Source of the DNA: Nocardioides salarius
Lineage (GTDB): Bacteria > Actinomycetota > Actinomycetes > Propionibacteriales > Nocardioidaceae
DNA: 64,000 nucleotides
Direction: 5' to 3'
Assembly: GCF_016907435.1 (NCBI RefSeq)
Contig: NZ_JAFBBZ010000001.1
Span: 1,116,001 to 1,180,000 of the forward strand
Shown: positions 49,686-58,961 of the stretch, in pieces
How the letters are laid out: each line of letters begins with the position of its first letter
How positions within the stretch are numbered: position 1 is the first letter of the stretch
Notes under the pieces: model-generated
The model's input: only the letters and a program-made list of their open reading frames with translations
What the model was told of the DNA's origin: nothing
The model's database searches: none
Made by a program: the position numbers and the translations under genes

Positions 49686-52676
49686 ATGCCGCATTCCTCC
49701 ACCAGCGACGCTGCGCCGCGCGGCGCGCCCGCGGCAACGCCACGAGGGCGCGGTCTGCACCGCCCACCGCGAGCCGAGGCGCTGGTCGCCGCCGCCGTCG
49801 TCCTCCTCCTGGTGGTGCACCTCTTCTCGCCGGTCGGTCGCCTCGGGGACGCCACCTACCTCCTGGGGGTCAGCCTGCCCGCGGTGCTGGCGTGGTGGGC
49901 CGCGAGACGGCTCGAGCCGCAGCGCAGGCTCCTCGGCCGACTGGTGGCGGGCGGCGTGACCGCCTCCGCCCTGGGCGACCTGCTGTGGCTGCTGATCTCG
50001 TGGAACGGCGGCGCCCCGGACGCGTCGGTGGCCGACGTCGCGTACGCGGCCGGCTACCTGCTGCTGGGTGCCGCCCTGGTGCTCGTGAGCGTCGTGCCGC
50101 GCGACTCCAGGACCCGGCCCGACAGCATCATCGACGCGCTGACGGTCGTGACCGTCAGCCTGCTGGTGCTGTGGAGCCTGTCCATCGAGACGATCGTCGG
50201 CGACGAGTCCGTGTCGCCCGCGGTGCGCGCCGTCTGGTCGGCCTACCCGGTGGCCGACGCGATCCTGCTGGCGCTGGTCCTCCGGGTCCTCGTCAGCCCG
50301 CACGGGCGGTCCCGGGTGGGGGTCGTGTTCGCGCTGGGCGTCGGCTGCTGGCTCCTCTCCGACCTCGGCTACCTGCTCCTCGCCTCCAGCGACAGCGTCA
50401 CGCCCCTCCTCGACGCCGGGTGGATCCTCGGTTCGCTCCTGCTGGCCCTGTCGCTGCGCTGGTGGCGCCCCGGGAGGGCGCGCGTCGCCGAGGCCGGCGA
50501 CCTCACCGGCGCGCGGGCCAGCGCCAAGCTCGTCCTCGCCGTCCTGCCGCTGACCGTGCCCCTGCTCGTCGACCTGCACGAGCACCGCCAGCACGACGGT
50601 GGGAGCACGGCACCGATCTACGTCGCCATGGCCGTCCTCATCGCCCTGGCCTGGGCGCGGGCCGCTCGGCTCCTGCAGTCGGAGCGGGCCGCCAGGACCG
50701 CTGCCGCCCGCGAGCAGCGGCGCTACGCGAGGCTGAGCGCCAACAGCTCCGACGCGGTGGTCGTGCTGGACGCCGAGGGTCGCCTGCGCGACGACGCACC
50801 CGACCTCGCCCGGTTGCTGCCGGGCCCGGCCGGCGCTCGGGCGGGTGCGCACTGGCGCGACCTGGTGGGCACGCGCGGCCCACACCCCCTGGGCCCGGCC
50901 TTCGACGCCGCACTGGCCACGCCCGGCATCGCGGTGCACGCGGAGGTCGAGGTGGCCGGGCACGACGGGCACTGGCTGGGGGTCCGCCTGGTCAATCTCC
51001 TCCACGACGCGGACGTCGCGGGCGTGGTGGCCGCGTTCTCCGACATCTCCCCCGCCAAGCGCGCCGAGGCCGAGGTGGAGAGGGCGCGCGACGCCGCGCT
51101 CGAGGGATCGCGCGCCAAGTCGGCCTTCCTGGCGACCATGAGCCACGAGATCCGCACCCCCATGAACGGGGTCATCGGGCTGACGAGCCTGCTGCGCGAC
51201 ACCGAGCTCGACGCTCGTCAGCGCACCTACGTCGACGGGGTCCACGCGGCCGGCGACGCACTGCTGGCCGTCATCAACGACATCCTCGACTTCTCGAAGG
51301 TCGAGGCCGGCCACCTGGACCTCGAGGAGATCGACTTCGACCTCGTCCAGGTCCTGGAGGAGGTCGCGAGCGTGGTGTGGGACCGAGCCCGCGAGGGGGG
51401 CCTCGAGCTGCTGGCCTACTGCTCCCCCCAGCTGCCGCCGCACCTGCACGGCGACCCGGCCCGGCTGCGGCAGGTGCTGCTCAACCTCGCGGCCAACGCC
51501 GTCAAGTTCACCCACGAGGGAGAGGTGGTGGTCTCGGCCCACCTCGAGTCCCGCACCGACGACCGTGTGCTGGTGCGGCTCGAGGTCAGCGACACCGGCG
51601 TCGGCATCGACGACGACGCGCTGCCCCGGGTCTTCGAGCCCTTCTCCCAGGCCGACTCCTCCACGACCCGCCGCTACGGGGGCACCGGGCTGGGCCTGGC
51701 CATCGCCGACCGGCTGGTGCGCGCCATGGGCGGCACCATGGGGGTCACCAGCACCGCGGGCGTCGGCAGCACGTTCTGGTGCAGCGTGCCCCTGACCCTG
51801 GCTCACGCACCGGTCCCCCGACCGCCCGACCCCGGTCTGGCCGGCACCTCCGTGCTCGTCGTGGACGACAACGCCACGAACCGGCTGGTGCTCTGCGAGC
51901 AGGTCGAGGCGTGGGGCATGCGGTCACTGGCGGTGACCAACGGTCACGAGGCGCTGGCCGCGCTGCGGGACGCGAAGGCGCAGGGCCGGCCCTACCCCTT
52001 GGCGGTCCTCGACATGTGCATGCCCGAGATGGACGGCCTCGAGCTGGCGGCCACGATCTCCCAGGACCCCCAGCTGGCCGGGGTGCGGATGGTGCTGCTC
52101 ACCTCCGGCCCTGACATCTCTGCCGAGCAGGCCCTCCGGGCCGGCATCGTGGCGCGCCTGACCAAGCCGGTGCGGCTGCACGACCTGCGGGCGGCGCTCA
52201 GCGAGGCCCTGGCCGATCCGGCCGACGCACCGTCTGCTCGCGGCGGCGCCAGACCGCGTCCCGCCCACCGAGGGCACCTCCTCGTCGTCGAGGACGACGA
52301 GACCAACCAGATGGTCGCCACCGGGATCACCCGCCGTCTCGGCTTCACCATCGACATCGCCGGCAACGGGCGCGAAGCCCTCGACGCGCTGGCCCGACGG
52401 CGCTACGACGCGGTGCTGATGGACTGTCAGATGCCGGTCCTCGACGGCTACGACGCGACTCGCGAGCTGCGCGCCCGCGAGGGCGACGGGCCCCGCACCC
52501 CCGTCATCGCCATGACCGCCAGCGCGGTCATGGGCGACCGGGAGCGGTGCCTGGCCGCAGGCATGGACGACTACCTGTCCAAGCCCTTCGACCCCAGCGG
52601 CCTCGACGCCGTGCTCACGCGCTGGGTGCCCGGCACCGGCAGCCGGCCCGACGACCAGGCCTCTGCCCACCCCTGA
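49686..52676 (+). CDS. Hybrid sensor histidine kinase with two receiver domains
   Basis: A 996-residue membrane protein. Residues 30-290 hold about eight TM helices (VAAAVVLLLVVHLF, YAAGYLLLGAALVLVSVVP and others), a MASE-like input. A PAS-like region and coiled coil follow (ARLSANSSDAVVVLDAEGRL). The kinase core has SHEIRTPMNGVIG (His about 487), NAVKFTHEGEVVV, DTGVGIDDDALPR and GTGLGLAI. The first receiver has DDNATNR and phospho-Asp about 776 (VLDMCMPEMDG); the second has EDDETNQMV and Asp about 913 (MDCQMPVLDG), with LTKP and LSKPF. There is no Hpt domain. It lies alone, divergent from the WS/DGAT gene; its response partner is not nearby. Confidence 0.93.
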   Translation: MPHSSTSDAAPRGAPAATPRGRGLHRPPRAEALVAAAVVLLLVVHLFSPVGRLGDATYLLGVSLPAVLAWWAARRLEPQRRLLGRLVAGGVTASALGDLLWLLISWNGGAPDASVADVAYAAGYLLLGAALVLVSVVPRDSRTRPDSIIDALTVVTVSLLVLWSLSIETIVGDESVSPAVRAVWSAYPVADAILLALVLRVLVSPHGRSRVGVVFALGVGCWLLSDLGYLLLASSDSVTPLLDAGWILGSLLLALSLRWWRPGRARVAEAGDLTGARASAKLVLAVLPLTVPLLVDLHEHRQHDGGSTAPIYVAMAVLIALAWARAARLLQSERAARTAAAREQRRYARLSANSSDAVVVLDAEGRLRDDAPDLARLLPGPAGARAGAHWRDLVGTRGPHPLGPAFDAALATPGIAVHAEVEVAGHDGHWLGVRLVNLLHDADVAGVVAAFSDISPAKRAEAEVERARDAALEGSRAKSAFLATMSHEIRTPMNGVIGLTSLLRDTELDARQRTYVDGVHAAGDALLAVINDILDFSKVEAGHLDLEEIDFDLVQVLEEVASVVWDRAREGGLELLAYCSPQLPPHLHGDPARLRQVLLNLAANAVKFTHEGEVVVSAHLESRTDDRVLVRLEVSDTGVGIDDDALPRVFEPFSQADSSTTRRYGGTGLGLAIADRLVRAMGGTMGVTSTAGVGSTFWCSVPLTLAHAPVPRPPDPGLAGTSVLVVDDNATNRLVLCEQVEAWGMRSLAVTNGHEALAALRDAKAQGRPYPLAVLDMCMPEMDGLELAATISQDPQLAGVRMVLLTSGPDISAEQALRAGIVARLTKPVRLHDLRAALSEALADPADAPSARGGARPRPAHRGHLLVVEDDETNQMVATGITRRLGFTIDIAGNGREALDALARRRYDAVLMDCQMPVLDGYDATRELRAREGDGPRTPVIAMTASAVMGDRERCLAAGMDDYLSKPFDPSGLDAVLTRWVPGTGSRPDDQASAHP

Positions 52677-52688
52677 CCGGGCGCCGGC

Positions 52689-53462
52689 TCAGGGCTGGTT
52701 GATGCGACGGTTCACCGCGCGCAGCAACCAGCTCGGCGTCACGCCGGCCGAGGCCAGCATCAACCGGGCCTGGCGGCCGACCGCGCGGTGGGCGCTCGGG
52801 CGCCGGCCGGGCTTGACCGCGGCCAGCACCTCGTCGGCGACGTCGTCGGCGGTGAGCTTGATGCCCAGCGAGCGGGTCGAGGCGGTGTCGACGCCCTGCG
52901 TCATCGCGGTCTGCACGAACAGCGGCCACAGCGCGCGCACCGTGATGTCGTCGGCGGCCCACTCGAGGTCGAGCGCCTCGGTCAGCCCGCGCACCGCGAA
53001 CTTGGTGGCCGAGTAGGTCGCCAGCTCGGGCTGGCCGTAGATCGCCGAGGCCGAGGCCAGGTTGACCACGTGCGCGCCCGGTGTCGCGGCCAGGTAGGGG
53101 TGGGCGGTGTGGCAGCCGTTGACCACGCCGGTCACGTTGATCTCGACCTCGCGCTGCTGGGCCTCGAGCGGGATGTCGGCGAAGCGGCCGGCCTCGAGGA
53201 CACCGGCGTTGTTGACCAGGACGTCGAGGGTGCCGCCGGTGTGCGCGGTCAGCGTCGCCAGCGCGGCGCGCCACTGGTCGGCGTCGCGCACGTCGAGCCG
53301 ACCGGTCACCACGCTGTCGCCCAGCTCTGCGGCGAGCGAGGCGAGGCCCGGCTCGTCGACGTCGTACGCCCCGGCCAGCCAGCCCTCGGCAGCGAAGCGG
53401 CGGGCGACGGCGCGGCCGATGCCGGCCGCAGCACCGGTGACCAGGACGGATCGACGTGTCAT
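52689..53462 (-). CDS. SDR-family oxidoreductase
   Basis: A 257-residue short-chain dehydrogenase. The cofactor motif is TGAAAGIGRA (residues 9-18), and NNAGVLEAGRF and the catalytic YSATK (about residues 149-153) with an upstream Ser (NLASASAIYG) are present. Asp-containing AYDVDEPGL suggests NAD preference. Ends with a PSWLLRAVNRRINQP region. The substrate is unknown. ATG at 53462 lies 7 nt after CATACT, possibly leaderless. Convergent with the hybrid kinase. Confidence 0.9.
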   Translation of the reverse strand: MTRRSVLVTGAAAGIGRAVARRFAAEGWLAGAYDVDEPGLASLAAELGDSVVTGRLDVRDADQWRAALATLTAHTGGTLDVLVNNAGVLEAGRFADIPLEAQQREVEINVTGVVNGCHTAHPYLAATPGAHVVNLASASAIYGQPELATYSATKFAVRGLTEALDLEWAADDITVRALWPLFVQTAMTQGVDTASTRSLGIKLTADDVADEVLAAVKPGRRPSAHRAVGRQARLMLASAGVTPSWLLRAVNRRINQP

Positions 53463-53539
53463 GTGCGCCAGTATGGCGAGCCGGCCCCGGGTCGGCCGAT
53501 CCCGCCCACCGTCATGCCGTGTTCTGGGAGAGTCGTGAC

Positions 53540-53968
53540 ATGAGCGAGCAGGACGCGGACGGGTCGATCCCGCTCGAGGGCGAGAACGGCGGCGCAGGCT
53601 GGTTCGCCTACGCCCCGCTGGGAGCCCAGCCCCCTGACGACGAGGACCCGGTGATCCGCACCGTGCAGCTGCGCGAGCACGGGCACGCGGGCCCGTTCTG
53701 GGACGACGAGGGACACCTCAGCGACGACTTCGACGAGCTGCACCGCTGGATCGGCATCTCGCGTGAGCTCTTCGACGACGCGATGGCGTGGAACGACGAG
53801 CTCGCGTCACTACGCAGCGAGCCGGCCGACGACTGGAAGCGCCGTCACGCGGCCAAGCGTCAGGAGCTCCTCCGTCGTCTCGGTGAGGAGGTCCGGCCTG
53901 ACATCGTGGTCGACTCGTCCGACCCCGGTCGCGGGGCTGGCGCGCGGTGGGCGAGGTCCAGACGTTGA
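53540..53968 (+). CDS. Uncharacterised protein
   Basis: A 142-residue, acidic, Trp-rich cytosolic protein without a recognised domain. The first 80 residues (YAPLGAQPPDDEDPVIRTVQ, LREHGHAGPFWDDEGHLSDD) are probably folded and the last 20 look disordered. ATG lies 6 nt after GAGAGT, so it could be leaderless. It stands between the SDR gene (divergent) and ychF (convergent). Function unknown. Confidence 0.55.
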   Translation: MSEQDADGSIPLEGENGGAGWFAYAPLGAQPPDDEDPVIRTVQLREHGHAGPFWDDEGHLSDDFDELHRWIGISRELFDDAMAWNDELASLRSEPADDWKRRHAAKRQELLRRLGEEVRPDIVVDSSDPGRGAGARWARSRR

Positions 53969-54058
53969 GCGGAACGAGAACCGGGTACGTCGACTACCTT
54001 CGATCACCGTTGACAACAGCCGGGGAAGGGCATCTGAGCTGGGCGAATGCCGCCGACG

Positions 54059-55135
54059 CTAGACGTTGAAGCGGAACTCCACCACGTCGCCGTCGGCCAT
54101 GACGTAGTCCTTGCCCTCCATGCGCACCTTGCCGGCCTCCTTGGCCTTCTGCATGGTGCCGTGCTCCATCAGGTCGTCGAAGGAGACGATCTCGGCCTTG
54201 ATGAAGCCCTTCTGGAAGTCGGTGTGGATGACACCGGCGGCCTCGGGGGCGGTGGCGCCCTTCCTGATCGTCCAGGCCCGCGTCTCCTTGGGGCCAGCTG
54301 TCAGGTAGGTCTGCAGGCCCAGGGTGTCGAAGCCGACGCGGGCCAGCACGTCGAGGCCGGGCTCGGTCACGCCCATCTCGGAGAGCATCTCGCGGGCCTC
54401 GTCCTCGTCACCGAGCTCGACGAGCTCGGACTCGAACTTGGCGTCGAGGAAGATCGCCTCGGAGGGGGCGACCAGGTCGCGCATCTGCTGCTTGAGGTCG
54501 TCGGCGGCGAGCTCGTCGGCGTCGCAGTTGAAGACGTAGATGAAGGGCTTGGCCGTCAGCAGCGACAGCTCGCGCAGCAGCGCGGTGTCGAGGTCGGTGT
54601 CGATGACGGGGGTGCCGGCCTCGAGGTGGGCCAGCGCCTCCTTGGCCGCCGCGACGACGGGGGCGAGGTCCTTGTTGCCCTTCGCCTCCTTCTCCAGGCG
54701 CGGGACAGCCTTCTCGACGGTCTGCAGGTCGGCCAGGATCAGCTCGGTCTGGATCGTCGAGATGTCGCTCTTCGGGTTCACCTCGCCGTCGACGTGGGTG
54801 ACGTCCTCGTCGCGGAAGACCCGGGTGACCTGGCAGATCGCGGCCGACTCGCGGATGTGGGAGAGGAACTTGTTGCCCAGCCCCTCGCCCTCCGAGGCGC
54901 CGCGCACGATGCCGGCGATGTCGACGAACTCCACGGTCGCCGGCAGCTGCTTGGCCGAGCCGAAGACCTCGGCCAGCCGCGGCAGCCGGTCGTCGGGCAC
55001 CCCGACCACGCCGACGTTCGGCTCGATCGTGGCGAACGGGTAGTTCGCGGCGAGGACGTCGTTCTTGGTCAGGGCGTTGAAGAGCGTCGACTTGCCCGCG
55101 TTGGGGAGACCGACGATGCCGATGGTGAGAGCCAC
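54059..55135 (-). CDS. ychF: Redox-regulated ATPase YchF (OLA1)
   Basis: A 358-residue member of the Obg-related TRAFAC GTPases that hydrolyses ATP rather than GTP. It has G1 GLPNAGKST (residues 9-17), G3 FVDIAGIVRGASEGEGLGNK, and a C-terminal TGS-like domain (TRAWTIRKGATAPEAAGVIH, YVMADGDVVEFRFNV). It lacks the NKXD specificity motif, having NCDAD instead. Roles in ribosome binding and stress response are known for the family. GTG at 55135 lies 8 nt after TAGAGT. Confidence 0.96.
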   Translation of the reverse strand: MALTIGIVGLPNAGKSTLFNALTKNDVLAANYPFATIEPNVGVVGVPDDRLPRLAEVFGSAKQLPATVEFVDIAGIVRGASEGEGLGNKFLSHIRESAAICQVTRVFRDEDVTHVDGEVNPKSDISTIQTELILADLQTVEKAVPRLEKEAKGNKDLAPVVAAAKEALAHLEAGTPVIDTDLDTALLRELSLLTAKPFIYVFNCDADELAADDLKQQMRDLVAPSEAIFLDAKFESELVELGDEDEAREMLSEMGVTEPGLDVLARVGFDTLGLQTYLTAGPKETRAWTIRKGATAPEAAGVIHTDFQKGFIKAEIVSFDDLMEHGTMQKAKEAGKVRMEGKDYVMADGDVVEFRFNV

Positions 55136-55169
55136 GTGGGCTGACTCTAGGCGGGCCGGGGACCCACGG

Positions 55170-55661
55170 TCACATCTCCACCGTCTCGTTGTCGCCGCGG
55201 ACCCGGTCGCCGGTGACCTTGGCCTTGACCAGGTTGGTCAGCTGGACGACCTTCGAGCCGCCGGGCGCGTCCCAGTACTCCGCCGACTCGGCGTCGACCT
55301 CGATCAGGATGTTCTCGGGGTTGTCGGGCCCGCCCTGCAGCCACGAGTCGGTGAACGCGCTCCACAGCTCCTCGAGCCGAGCCTCGTCGTCGACCACCGA
55401 GGCGGTGCCGGCGATCGAGACCCACGAGCCGCGCTCGCTGTAGGAGACGTTGACCCGCGGGTCGGCCTGCAGGGCCTGCACCTTGTCGGAGTGCAGCTCG
55501 GCGATGAAGTAGAGCGAGCCGTCGACGTCGGTGTCCTGGGTGGCCATCGGCTTGCTGAGCAGCTTGCCCGAGGGGTCGACGTAGGTGAGCATCGCGATCT
55601 TGGCGTCGTTGACCAGGTCGAGCACGCGCTGCTCGTCGGCGGTCAGCTGGTCGTTCGTCAC
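55170..55661 (-). CDS. Pyridoxamine 5'-phosphate oxidase-like (general stress protein 26) protein
   Basis: A 163-residue split-barrel flavin-binding protein. It has VNDAKIAMLTYVDPSGKLLS, MATQDTDVDGSLYFIAELHS and the family end DNPENILIEVDAESAEYWDA. Similar proteins (general stress protein 26, FMN- or F420-binding) are of unknown substrate. GTG at 55661 has GGAGGACCCC upstream, so this gene keeps a ribosome-binding site. A run of ten G lies upstream of it. Confidence 0.85.
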   Translation of the reverse strand: MTNDQLTADEQRVLDLVNDAKIAMLTYVDPSGKLLSKPMATQDTDVDGSLYFIAELHSDKVQALQADPRVNVSYSERGSWVSIAGTASVVDDEARLEELWSAFTDSWLQGGPDNPENILIEVDAESAEYWDAPGGSKVVQLTNLVKAKVTGDRVRGDNETVEM

Positions 55662-55688
55662 GGGGTCCTCCGGGGTGCTCGGGTGCGC

Positions 55689-55698
55689 GGGGGGGGGG
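55689..55698. repeat. Ten-G homopolymer
   Basis: Ten consecutive G at 55689-55698, about 28 bp upstream of the PPOX-like start and between the two genes. A slippage-prone site that could alter promoter spacing. Confidence 0.85.
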
Positions 55699-55737
55699 TT
55701 GCGCCGTCGAACGTACGTCGACCCCCGCGCCCGGAGG

Positions 55738-56172
55738 TCACCCCTGCAGCGCCCGGAACCGCTCGGCCAGCTCCTCGCCCAGCGCCCGCGACCCACGGGT
55801 CTCGTCGTCCATCTGCACGATGACGGTGGTGGCGCGCGCGACCGGCCGCCCGGCCTGGAAGAGCCCCTGCTGCATGGTCACCGAGGAGCGGCCCACCTTC
55901 TCGACACGGGTGCCGATGTCGATGGTGCCCGGCCAGGTGATCTCGCCGACCAGGTCCAGCTCGATGCGCACGATCACCCACGAGGCGCCCTCGTCGTTCA
56001 TCGAGGCCCCGCCGGCCGGGTGCAGGAGCTCGACGCGCCCGGTCTCGAGCAGCGTCGAGAAGACCGCGTTGTTGACGTGACCCTGGCGGTCGGTGTCGCC
56101 GTAGCGCAGCTTGTCGTGGCTGCGGGCGGGGAAGTCCTCGAGGACGGGGTGCGCGGTGGTCTGCTCGGTCAC
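55738..56172 (-). CDS. Acyl-CoA thioesterase (hotdog, 4HBT)
   Basis: A 144-residue single hotdog protein. It contains KLRYGDTDRQGHVNNAVFST (residues 21-40), the catalytic Asp motif of 4-hydroxybenzoyl-CoA thioesterase-like enzymes, and TIDIGTRVEKVGRSSVTMQQ. It hydrolyses acyl-CoA esters; the chain length is unknown. GTG at 56172 lies 7 nt after CAGACT. It lies next to the PHA gene cluster but on the other strand. Confidence 0.88.
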   Translation of the reverse strand: MTEQTTAHPVLEDFPARSHDKLRYGDTDRQGHVNNAVFSTLLETGRVELLHPAGGASMNDEGASWVIVRIELDLVGEITWPGTIDIGTRVEKVGRSSVTMQQGLFQAGRPVARATTVIVQMDDETRGSRALGEELAERFRALQG

Positions 56173-56307
56173 GGCGCCCAGTCTGCCTGCGCGGGCGGCG
56201 GCGTACGCCGGGGGTGGTGCCGGTCATGTGGTGGTGTGGGTCACACTCGACACCTGCCCCCGCACCGGCCCGGAGCGGGGAGCCGGAACCACCTCGGGAG
56301 GAAGCCC

Positions 56308-58053
56308 ATGACAGCGACCCGCTCCGAGCCCGCACGCCGGGCCGACGAACGCATCAGCGACGCAGGGGCCCGCGACGAGCCGGGCGGCTCCGAGCTCAGC
56401 ACGCCGCTCGACCTGCTGCTCTCGGAGGCCGGACGCGGCCCGCTGCGCCGCTTCCTGCCCGGCATGTCGGGGGTGCGCCTCGCCGCCGGCCTCGCGCGGC
56501 GACCTGGGGCCGTCGTCGGCCGCGCCGCCGGCCTGGGTGCCGAGCTGGCCCGCGTCCAGGTCGGGCGCTCCGAGGTGGCCCCGCACCCCAAGGACCGCCG
56601 CTTCGCCGACGAGGCGTGGGCCAAGAACCCCTTCCTCAAGCGCACGCTGCAGAGCTACCTGGCGACCGGGCAGGCGCTGCGCGGGCTGGTCGCCGACGCG
56701 GGCCTCGGCTACGGCGACGAGCAGCGGATGGGCTTCATCGTCGACAACCTCGTGGAGGCCCTCTCCCCCACCAACAGCCCCGCGCTGAACCCCAGGGTCC
56801 TCAAGCGCACCATCGACACCGGCGGCGGCAACCTGCTGGCCGGCGGGCGCCGCTTCGTCAAGGACTACGCGACCGCGCCCCGAGTGCCCTCGATGGTCGA
56901 GCCCGACGCCTTCGCGGTCGGCGAGGACATCGCGGTCACCCCCGGCTCGGTGGTCCTGCGCACCGAGGTCTTCGAGCTCATCCAGTACACCCCGCAGACC
57001 ACCAAGGTCCGCAGCGTGCCGCTGCTGATCGTGCCGCCGACGATCAACAAGTACTACGTCATCGACCTGGCCGAGCAGCGCAGCCTCGTCGAGCACCTGG
57101 TGCAGGCCGGCCAGCAGGTCTACTGCGTCTCCTGGCGCAACCCCGACGCCCGGCACGCCGACTGGGGCCTCGACACCTACGGCCAGGCGATCATCGAGGC
57201 GATGACCGCCGCCCAGGACATCGCCCGCCAGGAGCAGGTCGCGCTGCTGGGCATCTGCTCGGGCGGGATGATCGCCTCGATGGTGATGGCCCACCTGGCC
57301 GCCACCGGCGACCTCGACCGGGTCGCCGCCTTCAGCCTGGCCGTCACGGTGCTCGACCAGCACCAGGCCGGGCTGCCCAGCGCGCTGCTCTCCCACAAGG
57401 GCGCGGCCGCCTCGACGCGGGCCTCGCGCGAGAAGGGCTACCTCGACGGGCGGGCGCTGGCCGAGATCTTCGCCTGGCTGCGGCCCAACGACCTGATCTG
57501 GAACTACTGGGTCAACAACTACCTGATGGGCCACGCCCCCAAGGCCTTCGACATCCTCTACTGGAACGCCGACCCGGTGCGGATGACCGCGGCGATGCAC
57601 CGCGACTTCATGGACCTCGCCGTGCGCAACGCACTCACCCAGCCCGGCGAGTCCACGATGCTCGGCTCGCCCGTCGACCTGGGCACCGTCGACGTCGACT
57701 CCTACGTCGTGGCCGGCATCGCCGACCACCTGTGCCAGTGGGAGTCCTGCTACCGCACCACCCAGATGTTGGGAGGGCAGTCGCGCTTCGTGCTCTCCAC
57801 CAGCGGCCACATCGCCGCGATGGTCAACCCGCCCGGCAACGAGAAGGCCAGCTTCCAGACCGCCGAGACCAACCCGGCCGACCCCGCCGAGTGGCTCGCC
57901 GGGGCCACCAAGGTCCGGGGCAGCTGGTGGGAGGACTACGTCGAGTGGCTGGCCGCGCGCACGGGCCCGGAGCGCAACCGGCCCCGGCGCACGGGCTCGG
58001 CCGCCTACGAGCCGGTCTGCGAGGCGCCGGGCACCTATGTCCACGACCGCTGA
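56308..58053 (+). CDS. phaC: Polyhydroxyalkanoate synthase (class I type)
   Basis: A 581-residue enzyme that polymerises 3-hydroxyacyl-CoA into storage polyester at the granule surface. The lipase-box-like nucleophile is GICSGG (Cys about 316), and the catalytic Asp and His are in GIADHLCQWESC and STSGHIAAMVNPPGN. The core AAFSLAVTVLDQHQ and IAEIFAWLRPNDLIWNYWVN type blocks are typical of PhaC. The length and motifs fit actinobacterial class I enzymes that work without PhaE/PhaR. ATG at 56308 with CGGGAGGAAG upstream. It starts an operon with phaZ (17-bp overlap). Confidence 0.92.
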   Translation: MTATRSEPARRADERISDAGARDEPGGSELSTPLDLLLSEAGRGPLRRFLPGMSGVRLAAGLARRPGAVVGRAAGLGAELARVQVGRSEVAPHPKDRRFADEAWAKNPFLKRTLQSYLATGQALRGLVADAGLGYGDEQRMGFIVDNLVEALSPTNSPALNPRVLKRTIDTGGGNLLAGGRRFVKDYATAPRVPSMVEPDAFAVGEDIAVTPGSVVLRTEVFELIQYTPQTTKVRSVPLLIVPPTINKYYVIDLAEQRSLVEHLVQAGQQVYCVSWRNPDARHADWGLDTYGQAIIEAMTAAQDIARQEQVALLGICSGGMIASMVMAHLAATGDLDRVAAFSLAVTVLDQHQAGLPSALLSHKGAAASTRASREKGYLDGRALAEIFAWLRPNDLIWNYWVNNYLMGHAPKAFDILYWNADPVRMTAAMHRDFMDLAVRNALTQPGESTMLGSPVDLGTVDVDSYVVAGIADHLCQWESCYRTTQMLGGQSRFVLSTSGHIAAMVNPPGNEKASFQTAETNPADPAEWLAGATKVRGSWWEDYVEWLAARTGPERNRPRRTGSAAYEPVCEAPGTYVHDR

Positions 58054-58918
58054 GCCGCCCGTGAGCACCCCCCAGTCCGCACCCGAGTCCGCACCCGACA
58101 GGGTGCGCACCATCTCGGTCCGCGGCATCACCGCCAGGATCTCGGTGCGACCCGGCGTCGGGCCGTTCGTCAACGAGCCGCCGCTGCTGCTGTGCAACGG
58201 CATCGGTGTCTCCTTCGAGGTGCTGCAGCCCCTGGTCGACGCGCTCGACCCGCGCCGCGGCGTGGTGCGCTTCGACGTGCCCGGCGTGGGCGGCAGCGCA
58301 CCGCCGCCGACGCCGTACCCGATCGCGGCGCTCGCCTCGTGGGTCGCCCGGCTGATGGCCGACCTGGGCCACCAGCGCTTCGACGTGCTCGGGCTGTCGT
58401 GGGGCGGCGGGCTGGCCCAGCAGCTGGCGGTGCAGTCGTGGCGGCGCGTACGCCGCGTGGTGCTGGTCGCGACCGGCACCGGCGTGTTGATGGTGCCGGC
58501 CCACCCCTCGGTGCTGCTGAAGATGTCGACGCCGCGGCGCCACCGCGACCCGGCGTACGCCGCCAGCATCGCCGCGGAGATCTACGGCGGCACGATGCGC
58601 ACCGACCCCGAGAAGGGCGCGCGGCTGCTGCACTCGGTGACCCGCTCCGGTCCCCGGCGCGGCTACTACTACCAGCTCGGCGCGATGGCGGGCTGGTCGA
58701 GCCTGCCGTTCCTGCGGCTGCTGCGCCAGCCGACGCTGGTGATGGGCGGCGACGACGACCCGATCATCCCGGCCGCCAACCCGCGGCTGCAGGCCCGGCT
58801 GATCCCCCGCGCCCGGCTGCACCTCTACGAGGGCGGCCACCTCGACATCGTCACCGAGGCCGAGACCCTGGTGCCGGTCGTCGAGGAGTTCCTGCTCGCG
58901 CCCGACCACGACCTGTGA
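58037..58918 (+). CDS. phaZ: Alpha/beta hydrolase, PHA depolymerase-like
   Basis: A 293-residue alpha/beta hydrolase of the intracellular PHA depolymerase group. It has LLLCNGIGVSFEVLQPLVDA, DVPGVGGSAPPPTPYP, the nucleophile elbow GLSWGGGLAQQLAVQ (Ser about 119), GGDDDPIIP and the catalytic His in YEGGHLDIVTE. It overlaps phaC by 17 bp, so the two are translated together; it would degrade stored PHA. The exact chain-length range is not known. Confidence 0.82.
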   Translation: MSTTAEPPVSTPQSAPESAPDRVRTISVRGITARISVRPGVGPFVNEPPLLLCNGIGVSFEVLQPLVDALDPRRGVVRFDVPGVGGSAPPPTPYPIAALASWVARLMADLGHQRFDVLGLSWGGGLAQQLAVQSWRRVRRVVLVATGTGVLMVPAHPSVLLKMSTPRRHRDPAYAASIAAEIYGGTMRTDPEKGARLLHSVTRSGPRRGYYYQLGAMAGWSSLPFLRLLRQPTLVMGGDDDPIIPAANPRLQARLIPRARLHLYEGGHLDIVTEAETLVPVVEEFLLAPDHDL

Positions 58919-58961
58919 CCCCCGTGACCCCTGATCCGCACCCTGTCGAAAGGCCCTGTCG

